The notes below the pieces were generated by a model. It saw only the letters and a program-made list of their open reading frames with translations. It did not search any database and was not told the DNA's origin. From Hysterangium stoloniferum (taxonomy: Eukaryota; Basidiomycota; Agaricomycetes; Hysterangiales; Hysterangiaceae), in assembly GCA_015178975.1 (NCBI GenBank), contig WHVD01000017.1, forward strand, positions 806,001 through 870,000: DNA of 64,000 nucleotides, in the 5' to 3' direction. Below, piece by piece: positions 55,674-64,000 of this stretch (position 1 is the stretch's first letter; each line of letters starts with the position of its first letter). The translations under genes and the position numbers were made by a program.

Positions 55674-57090
55674 TCAAACCAGCCCAAACCACATTATCCC
55701 CCTCATAATCAACAAAGGCATCCTTCTTCGAATAGCCTCATTAACATCAGTGAGGTTATTCCGTCCATAAAGTTCAAACGTCACTTTACGAAGGCAATTA
55801 AACCGGGTGCATGCAAGAATTCTGTCGAGTTCCTCAAAATGATGAGTGATATGCGCAGCCTCAGGTTCTCCGTGCAATCTAAAAGAGATCAGACGCAGAT
55901 TGGGCGACGCTACCGTCGATAATATGTCCGCGATCGATGATAACCCTGATAGCGTAGGCGTGTAATGAAGGGTCAAGGTACATAGCGCCGTGCTGGATGA
56001 CATGTCTGTGGTGCGAACGATGACTGCGAACACATGCTTAAATTTCAAAATGCTGAATAGAGCAACTATATATGTCCAAGGGCATACCTTCAGTGTCCTC
56101 TTGATACGTAGCGACCAGGCGCATTTCAAGATGCTTCAACGAAGTACCAATATTCTTCAGTACAGACGAAATCGATAGGCCGTCTTCTCGTCGAAAACAG
56201 TAGAAGACGAGCGTGTCAATCGCTAAGATCGCTCTCATCATCAGTGTATGCGTGAACATGATGGTAGCGGAGAACGCTGATGCACACTCAAGTTGGTGCA
56301 ATGCGATGACGGGTAATCCGACCTTCGTCACTCCGGCTAACGATTGTGACGCTGCTCGCTCCGAATCTGACCTATCTTTCCGGTCTAAAATTGACCGTAT
56401 CCGCCGCATGGTGCGCTTCGCTAGGCCCTGGGACACAGTGCTGCTAGACCGTGGCACGTTAACCTGCCAGAGTTCCAATTCTGTGGCAGTCGGAACCGCA
56501 ATCACGAGATCAACCAGATCCTCGAGGGATGCAAAGTTGATAAATTGTACACAAAGGCGTCTCACTGATGTGAAGTTCTGAAGAGTATGGTTCCATGTCA
56601 TAGTATATAATGACTCGCTGGAGAATAAAAGTCTAAATGTTGGAAGCCGCAGTCTAATACCCTGGCGTAAACGTGGTATCATTGTCATTTGGACAGATAT
56701 TGGTTCCTCCTTGTCTCGAACTATCGTGAGGATCTGAACGGATTGTGGAGCGCTCGAGTTCCTTTCCGTGAGGCGGGTAAAATTCTCTCCTGAGCTACGA
56801 CTTATAGCAAGTTCTTTAAACAGATACCGTTTGGCGGACATTGCCCAAGTGTGGCATGTTATATGACACGCGAGGAGAGTAGGGTTGTCGTGGGATATGT
56901 AGTCAACTATTTCATCGACGAGTTCTTGTGGTAGAAAACCTTTACTAAAAGACAGCAACGGTGCGACCAGAGAAGTATTAAATGGATCAATGTAAACAGT
57001 TACACACCTTGCGCATTTAGACGCATTCTTAGATACCCCTGCATTCTGGCATTTGCCTTCTTGAATCGACATGTCTGGGAGTAATGTCAA
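55674..57090 (-). CDS. F-box domain protein, 450 aa
   Basis: Exon 1 57090-56088 and exon 2 56023-55674; the 64-bp intron (GTATGC..GCAG) closes the phase to 450 codons. The F-box lies at residues ~52-93 (GFLPQELVDEIVDYI..DNPTLLACHITCHTWAMSAKRYLFKEL). The remainder is an LRR-like basidiomycete F-box tail (LTLHYTPTLSGLSS, LRLISFRL, LRKVTFELYG). F-box proteins recruit substrates to SCF ubiquitin ligases; the substrate here is unknown. A Cys-rich segment (CARCV) precedes the F-box. The start could also be the second Met at residue 7. It appears intact and has no transposon features. Confidence 0.85.
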
Positions 57091-57999
57091 CTGGAGACCG
57101 TGACTATGGGAAGTCGGGCACTTGAAAACAGATGAATACTGGAGGTTTTTCGTACCACTTGCAGATGTGAGCTGAGGTTTGGTTCAGATAGCCATTTGTT
57201 ATCACAAGAAAATCGTTCTGTGAGCTGTGCATAAGCGGCGTCATGCATCGCCTTTCCAATCATCGCATCCACTAAGTGATTTTCGCACCAAGTTGACGTA
57301 CCTTACCTTCAGAAAGGAAGTCTAAGATCCTTTTTAGATTTGTTCCTGACCATGGGAAACAGAGCCGTAAGATAGGAGCGCTGCATAGTGCACCCATGCG
57401 TAAGTAAATGTCGTTCAAACTTGGCGGCGGCAAGGAAGTCTTCATTTCAAAGTTGACTTATAAGGAGTATTGAAGGATATACTAACTGTTACTAGTTGAC
57501 GACTTATTTATATATATGAAGATCGGAGAGTGTAACCGGCCCTGAGTCACGTGACCGAACTTTTTTTTTTAAATAATACATTTGTATACCGCATCGTTTT
57601 TTTTTAAATACATTTATACGAGTAGGTGTGGGTAAGAGGGTCAATTGTAAGGGGGGGGGACATGTGTCGCACTCTCCTCCTTACCCCTTTCTCCAGTAGC
57701 GTTCATTCTACGGAGCATTACCACCTGAAAAAGTCATCTTGGCCTCTCTATTACAGAGAGTGGGCTGAATTACTATAACCCTTTCACTTTGCCAACTTAC
57801 GGTCACTGTGTCTCGACTACTGTCGTCGGTAATACTTAGAAAGAGCGTGGGAATGAACCGCTTACCTCAACGTCCAACACTGACTATCTTATCTCCCGTT
57901 TCTTCTGATCCCCCGTATGACCCGCCTTTCAGAGACGAAAAAAGCGCCTGTCGTCATGGCCCGTAGTGAGTGATGATGAACAGAGTAAAAATTCGGAGT
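57091..57999. other. Upstream of the F-box gene; poly-T/A tracts, no gene
   Basis: Contains GTCACGTGAC (57546-57555), an E-box-like palindrome, two T-runs (57560, 57597) and a G9 tract (57651). No coding region recognised. It lies between two divergently oriented genes and may hold both promoters. Confidence 0.35.
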
Positions 58000-58075
58000 A
58001 AGTGATTATTGTCGTATATAGTAAGGCTTCCCTTTCCTTTCAGTATCAGAGGACCCGCCAGTCCTAGATGCCCTA

Positions 58076-58793
58076 GCGAGGATGAACAAGACCTCTCACC
58101 AAATTTTTCAAACGACCAAAAAAAAGTTATGACGTGGCCGCGTTTTTTGAGCCGGTTAAAATGGATAAAAAGCTCAGAATTTGCATCTCATGTCGGTAAG
58201 TTTTCATTTGCTTATATATTTGGAACTTTGCTTATTTATTGATTCATTATAGTAAAACGGGAAATCAGACCCAACACAAACCAAACCACCCAGGTGACAA
58301 TAAATCGGCGTCATATGCAGGTCCATCACTTAGTACGCTTCTATAATAATTTCATTTATATATTTTATATATTTAAACATCTTTCCAAGGTGTATATCGG
58401 AAATACAGCACTCAAAACGATTTGTCTCAATGCTTCCAATCGACGTTAAGGCTCTACGTGACCAACCGGCAAAATCAGGCTAAACCACCTTGGACGATTG
58501 AAATAAACTCGGTGCAGCAGGCTGAAGTCGCAATTGCGTATTCGGATGCCTTGTTCTGTCAGGTAGTGGTGTAACAACCAATCGGGTAAGTCTCAGTATA
58601 TTCTCTGCATTTATTTAGAACTGTATTATGCACTAATTTAGGTTCGGAGCAATGGCGTCGCTGGACATTGGATTGTAAAGTCGAAACCGGGAATGTGGAA
58701 GTTACGGAGTGCACTGTTCGGTTTTTCACAAACGAGCATAGGGCACAATGAGGTTCGACTCCCATCGAGAGGGGGGTCTTGACTCTTGATACA
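58076..58793 (+). CDS. Hypothetical spliced gene
   Basis: One phase-consistent path gives ..FFKRPKKSYDVAAFFEPVKMDKKLRICISCR, then exons KTGNQTQHKPNHPG, VYRKYSTQNDLSQCFQS..WTIEINSVQQAEVAIAYSDALFCQ and VRSNGVAGHWIVKSKPGMWKL..PSRGGS. Donors are near 58195, 58293 and 58561, with acceptors near 58252, 58390 and 58653. The C-I-S-C pair is the only motif. The start is not resolved. The introns look typical, but the model is built by eye and no family is recognised. Confidence 0.38.
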
Positions 58794-58929
58794 GCAACGG
58801 CTGATGAAGACACTAGGCATATCGCAGACATCTTGGAGTTTAATAGGCTCGAAATAACTACGGTGGAGACTGATATCACTTGTAGTATCTTGGTGGTTTT
58901 ACCACGTCTGAACCATAGGTGACTTCCTT

Positions 58930-60150
58930 CATATTCCGCTCCAACACACTCACTGTAATGAAGTCCGCTTCGATTTCCCGACATTCTCATTGGAACTTCG
59001 CATGGCTCGTGATGTACAAATTACCGAAGAGATAGCGATACCTTTCTGCGATTTTCTAGAGTCTCCCACGAGCAGACTGGACCTTTTCAAATTCTAATGT
59101 GTTTGCGACGTTACTAGTAGTGTTAGAGATATGGCAATATCCCACCTAGTTTGTATTTGGCTCGTATGCGTCGTCGATCAATCCACGAGGTGTACTGGTT
59201 GTGGAAGCGAACACGCAGGTCTGAAATCGACCAATTCCTGAACACCGCTTTGGTGTTGGTTGATCTGATGGAAAGGGAAGGGCTGAATTATTGCGGTATT
59301 TTGTTGTATACCCCTGACCCACGGGAAACATATGAAGACATCCTGGACAGGAAAACTATCTTAAGCCTATGACAGTCATGGGCGCGCAGGTATGCCTTTC
59401 CCTTTAGCGAGCATAACAATTCTTGAAAAATAGTCTGGAACACTAGAGTTATTTCTCACTATTTCATTCCTGTTTGTGCGATTTCTCCAATTGCCTCGAC
59501 GCAGATCCTTGTTTTGCAGAGGAACCCTCCCGGAAATCTTGTGAACATGTGGTTTGCGGTGCACACCCATCTTGGCCGGTATATTCGACGTACAGTAGTG
59601 TAAATCAACTTTGTTGTCCCGTTCTTGAGATCATCTATGCCCATAATACAACAAATTTTTGTCGTTATGAAAGCCCACTCACGAAGTTAGACTTTCAAGA
59701 TTTATGAGCCAGGTTCAGGAGGGATGGTCGCCCTATCTGTAATATTACGTATCGTGGTATAGAGTCCCACTCCCCTGATCATAAGCATCAGTGGATGACA
59801 CGACACGCTTCCCCAAAAGCGAACTGTTGGATCGTATTTCGGTCGGCCAGGACACTGCATTCAAAGTTTTTAATATTATACTGCCGAGTGAACTTCAAAC
59901 ATGTCGACGTCTTCCTCGAACATCTCAATCATGATTGACATAAGTAGGAGCATCGTACCTAAGATCTATTTCTACCAATTGAGAAGCAGCTGTGATGGAA
60001 CGCGACCAGCTGTCAGATGGTGTACTTATTCTTCTAAGGAAACTTAACAAGTACTTTGGGTATCTGAAGCTTGATCGTCTCCAGTCCTCCTTATGTAGGG
60101 AACCTGGTATCAGCCAGCTGACACTCTTCACCTCAAATATTCGCAAAAAG
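58930..60150 (+). pseudogene. Decayed gene segment, copy A
   Basis: Parts match 63120-64000 in the same orientation: TCTGAAATCG, GTGTTGGTT..GATGGAAAGGGAAGGGCTG, TTATTTCGGTCGGCC/GTATTTCGGTCGGCC and GTATCTGAAGCTTGA. Near its start a frame reads FPTFSLELRMARDVQITEEIA..FCDFLES, resembling the C-terminal repeats of F-box/LRR-type proteins, but no F-box is present. It has ~380 extra bases (59375-59755) relative to copy B. Frames are broken. Confidence 0.55.
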
Positions 60151-60546
60151 CGCTATGGCATCGCTTAGACTGAGATATGCCAACTGATAGTATCGGGATC
60201 TGGCAATCTGGCAATTGGACGTCCTTTTCCGCACAACTCCTTTGGGGAAGTACTTTTAAGTAAGATCACTTTGGTCTTCACCTTCGTCTCCGGAAACACT
60301 CCAGCGGGTACTGGTACAATTCTTTCCCAAATATTTTACCTTTACTATGCAGGCATTTATCAGGCAGGCGTCAGACAGGTAAGGGAAATGTTTCGATGGA
60401 CTGATCGAAGAAAGTTGTTGGAAATGATGATGAAACATCCTTCTCCTAGGGTTCAACTTTGCATATGAAAATGAAAATTGAGGACCATGCCCAGGGAGGT
60501 TAATGCATGCTTTTACCCATGTACACCGAAACTATCATCAAACCTA

Positions 60547-60668
60547 TCATGTCAGAAGGTGATTCACTAACTGACGTTGATTGACACACAAGTACTCTTA
60601 TTACAAGTCTATTAAACCCTTGTAGATTGTGTATTACAATAAGTCAACTCATACTATTTTTAATAGAA
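60547..60668 (-). mobile_element. Fragment of the family-C LTR
   Basis: Reverse complement of about 18375-18505 inside the 780-bp solo LTR (shared AAGTCAACTCATACTATTTTTAATA and TGTCAGAAGGTGATTCACTAACTGAC). Ends undefined. Confidence 0.7.
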
Positions 60669-63119
60669 ATCGCATATTTATGATATAGTAATAGTCAGGT
60701 ACACAAATATCTGGAAGTTGCTCCTCCAGGTATTGCAAGGACGGCCAGTTTTTGCGTTAGTTCCCATGACTTTTCCTACAGTGCTTCTGGCCTACAAACC
60801 TCTGTTAATGTTTCCATCTGAAGTCGAAGTTCTATGGAAACGGAAATTGAGGCCACCTGGAGGCCTCTACCTCGTTGCGAGATATGTAACTTTGGCTTCA
60901 GTGATAGTGTAACTATACGTAGCGTTCGGGGGTCCGCTTCCTGAGGTATGGTAAATGGTTCTGCAATAATAGTCCACCTCAACTCAATTATAAAAATCAT
61001 GTAGTGCCCATTTTGACAATTCTTCATATTCCCAGCATTAATATACGGTTAGGACATGCGACTTTGTTTATCGCACAGTTCCTCATTAGTTTTAATTAGT
61101 GGAACAGGTAGCCATGGTAGCTATCACGATTCCTAAAATATGGACAATGTACCTCTCTAATATGTTCCCTTCTAGTATTGATGATCACCCGTATCTACGC
61201 AATTTCTGTTAAAAGCCGATTTGCAATGGTTGTTCCCATCGTTATCTTAATCGGAAACTTCACAATTGTATGTGGAACAATTTGTTTGTTAATCGTGCGA
61301 GTTAGATTACTTCTTTTTTTAAGTCTATCATTCCAAATACGTCGTGTTTAAACAATGGCGGCTCTACGGTGAAACTACTGTGAGTTTGCTCTGGTTACAA
61401 TTCGCAACTCCGAGAATCTGAGGACCAAATCAGAGGTATTATTACTGAGACCAGGGCCCTGTCAGCACTGGTCGGGTCCATTTTCACTGATGCATGCCGT
61501 GCGGGCGTCGACCACTGGCGCAATTGTTGACACAACAGGGTTGTAATACAGTCACATCTCCGTAGTTCGAGCTGAACCTTTTATTTGCAGATGTGGTGTT
61601 TTTTTTATGAGTTTGTCTCTGGGGCTGCATATAACATTGAAGGGTAATCGACTGCCTGTCTGTGGCATCGTGTTCTCGTGGAATATTTCAAGAATATCCA
61701 ACACAATCCTCCGTCTCTTCGATGAAGCGGAATCATCTTATAGCCCGACCGAAGAGACGCGACAATCACCTTAGAAACCGCGTCAGCCGTCTATTACTAG
61801 CTCAATTTTTAATAATCTAAGCTCACATCTCCTAAATTATCAGCGTTTCATTGATCTTAGTCTGCCGCTTCTTTCTCTCACTCCGTAGGTTTAATTCGCG
61901 CTCGTACACGACAAGTTGGACAGTCGCCCTTGTATCTACAATACCGTTCCGCGCCCCAGTTGGGTTGGTAAGATCCGGAGCGGCATGATATTGGGGATCC
62001 CGAGTACGACGAAATATTTTTCGTAAACGATGTACATTCAGCCGCATAGAAGCACCAGAACGAGGACTCTATCAGAAGAGTATATGAGAAGACGACCACC
62101 ATTATGGGACATCATCGTCGTCGAACAATAACAATAGCAGAGTTTCCTTATGCTTTAGGAAGTTTCGATTTGGAAGCGGTAAGCATTGTCCTATAGATAC
62201 AATGAGACTATATAGGAATGGATGGGGCGACAGTACACTGTATCACAAGACTTAAAACGCTAGTCAATATTTGGATTGCTTTCTGACAACCTAGTTCATG
62301 GTAGGGATACAGTATACAAAGATAATGTACTGTGCATCGCGTATGCAATAACCTTTAACAGTAAGCGTTATCGCATGCATAAGAATAGTGGGCGTTGCGG
62401 CTGAAATAGTATTTTTCCCACTGGGTATACATATTTTTGAGTACTGATGTTTCTTCGGCTCAGCGTCATGCCGCTGTAGGCCTACAGACATGTCCACAAT
62501 GCCTACTTCAGCTTCGGAAATTTTCACGATGCACAGGTACATCCATAAATGCAGTCAATGTTTGGTTATTCACATGGCCATGTCCTGTCAGCGGCATAAA
62601 GTAGGACAGACCACATACCTAACAGGCTCTGAATGGAGCGCCCTCACATGGCTGACCTAGCACTGGTGTCGCAGCCGTTAGGAAGTAGATACACATTCCG
62701 TGGCCCCAGGTGTATTTATTATTATACACTAACGTGCACTTTCAGATATTTGATACATGTCGTGAATCCGGCGACACAAGCGTTTTTGCCGCCTACAGTA
62801 AGAGCAAGCACTATGACCCGGCCAATCCAACAGAAGTTACAGACCACGCGGTACAAGTAAAGCAGGAAGCATCCCGTTAAAATATGTGTGAAGAAATCCG
62901 CTTGTTATATTGCTATTGACTTTGCATAGATGCGTTTCGGCTACCCAACGCAAGCAGACATTGTTCGACATGCTTGTTGGCAAGGGTCATAAGACACTCG
63001 TGTAATAGGCCTGGATTAGAGACTTATATAATGAATATTATTACTAAAAGCAGGTGGAATATGCAATAACTGGGTATTAAGCCCTCGCACTACGCTCCAA
63101 TGCACTTGATGCTTTCACT
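60669..63119. other. No gene recognised
   Basis: Frames up to ~90 codons on both strands with no family features. Scattered intron-like signals occur but no consistent model. This may be decayed genic DNA between the two duplicated segments. Confidence 0.4.
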
Positions 63120-64000
63120 ATCACCGCCTCGCTGGTGGTAGCTGCCTCCCTAACGCCAAAGTTCGCTTGGACCTCAGAGTCCTGACATTCTCAATTGAAC
63201 TTCGCGCGACTGGTAATATTCAAATAGCCGAAGAGACAGTTTTCTGCGATCTCCTCGAACTCCGGCGAGCAGACAACATGCTTTAGAACCTTTCAAATTT
63301 GAAGGCGTTTGCGAAGTTCCTCTAGTGTTAGAGATTTGGCAATATCCCATCTCATTTGTATTTGCCTTGTATGTGCTTTCGATCAATCGGCGAGATGTAC
63401 TTATTGGTTGTGGAAGCGAACACGCCAGTCTGAAATCGCCCACATATGTCCTAAACGCCGCTTTGGTGTTGATTCATCCGATAGAAAGGGAAGGGCTGCA
63501 ACGATCGTACTATTACGGTATTTTTTGTATGCACCTTGGGGAACATATGAAGAAATTATGCATCATAGCGCAGTGCCACTCCAGACCACAAGCACCGGTG
63601 GATTGCCCCACACGCTTCGATAAAAGCAGACTACCGCAGACTGTTAGATCTTATTTCGGTCGGCCGGGACATAGTTATTGATATTATAATGCCGAGTGAA
63701 CCTTAAAAAAAAACACAATCCTATTCAAACATCCCCGCCATTCTTGGAAACGGGCATCATACGTAGGCCTATTTCAAGATCCAACTGTGATGGGACGAGA
63801 CCATCTGTCAGATGTGTTCCTCTGAGCGAGCTCGGGCGCTTGGGTATCTGAAGCTTGAACGTGTCCGATCCTCCTTTTGTAGGGATACAGCTGCTTCGGT
63901 ATAACCAAAGTGGTGAGTCTCCTCACTGCACCTTTAAACATTGGAAACCTGATATTAGCCAACTGACACTCTCACCTTGGATATTCGCAAAAGCGCTGTG
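63120..64000 (+). pseudogene. Decayed gene segment, copy B (runs off the window)
   Basis: Direct-orientation partner of 58930-60150 at about 4.2 kb distance. The corresponding frame reads LDLRVLTFSIELRATGNIQIAEETVFCDLLELRRADNM before a stop. It carries nonsense codons and indels different from copy A, so both decayed independently after duplication. Confidence 0.55.

Noticed and set aside
57546-57555. GTCACGTGAC as a specific transcription-factor site
   Set aside because: A common palindrome also seen in part elsewhere (12246); no functional context beyond lying upstream of a gene.

Overview
The window looks like a repeat-dominated stretch of a filamentous basidiomycete genome, probably Agaricomycetes. 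The main reasons are an intron-rich KDZ-type transposase with ten exons and 48-61 bp introns, Tad-like LINE ORF1 remnants, a chromodomain-type Gypsy element, two Copia families, and short GT-AG introns in the host genes. I could not determine the species. No rRNA, tRNA or CRISPR array was seen.

Layout. 1-2.4 kb: two degenerate tandem-repeat arrays and unassigned DNA, then a Copia LTR remnant. 3.5-4.4 kb: a decayed FAD monooxygenase. 5.6-8.7 kb: a multi-exon membrane-protein gene (minus strand). 9.5-10.7 kb: a ~190-bp-arm inverted repeat fused to a Copia RT scrap. 11.6-20.9 kb: one copy of a ~1.5-kb repeat, blown open by nested insertions (Gypsy-type LTR, Tc1/mariner remnant, complete Copia element, two solo LTRs). 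21.0-28.1 kb: a KDZ DNA transposon with two uninterrupted spliced genes and a composite right end. 28.4-30.1 kb: a C2H2 zinc-finger gene. 31.6-33.1 kb: the second, inverted copy of the ~1.5-kb repeat, which carries empty sites for three of the insertions in the first copy. 33.1-43.3 kb: nested LTR retrotransposon wreckage (second Copia family, solo Gypsy LTRs, LINE ORF1 piece). 43.7-53.5 kb: a solo LTR sitting in a palindrome, then a complete but mutated Gypsy element with target-site duplication, an antisense coding region and an internal reversed solo LTR. 54-57 kb: LINE ORF1 remnant and an F-box gene. 58-64 kb: a hypothetical gene and two copies of a decayed segment.

How it fits together: the apparent host genes (membrane protein, zinc finger, F-box, one hypothetical) sit in islands between retrotransposon nests. 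Insertion order can be read from exact 5-bp target duplications: I find seven insertions with perfect duplications that are now solo or single LTRs, one with a 4/5 duplication, and two full-length elements with perfect duplications. The Copia families share a primer-binding site complementary to the anticodon arm of initiator tRNA-Met, which implies priming by a half tRNA. The best candidates for something little described are the intact two-gene KDZ element and the antisense ORF of the Gypsy element.
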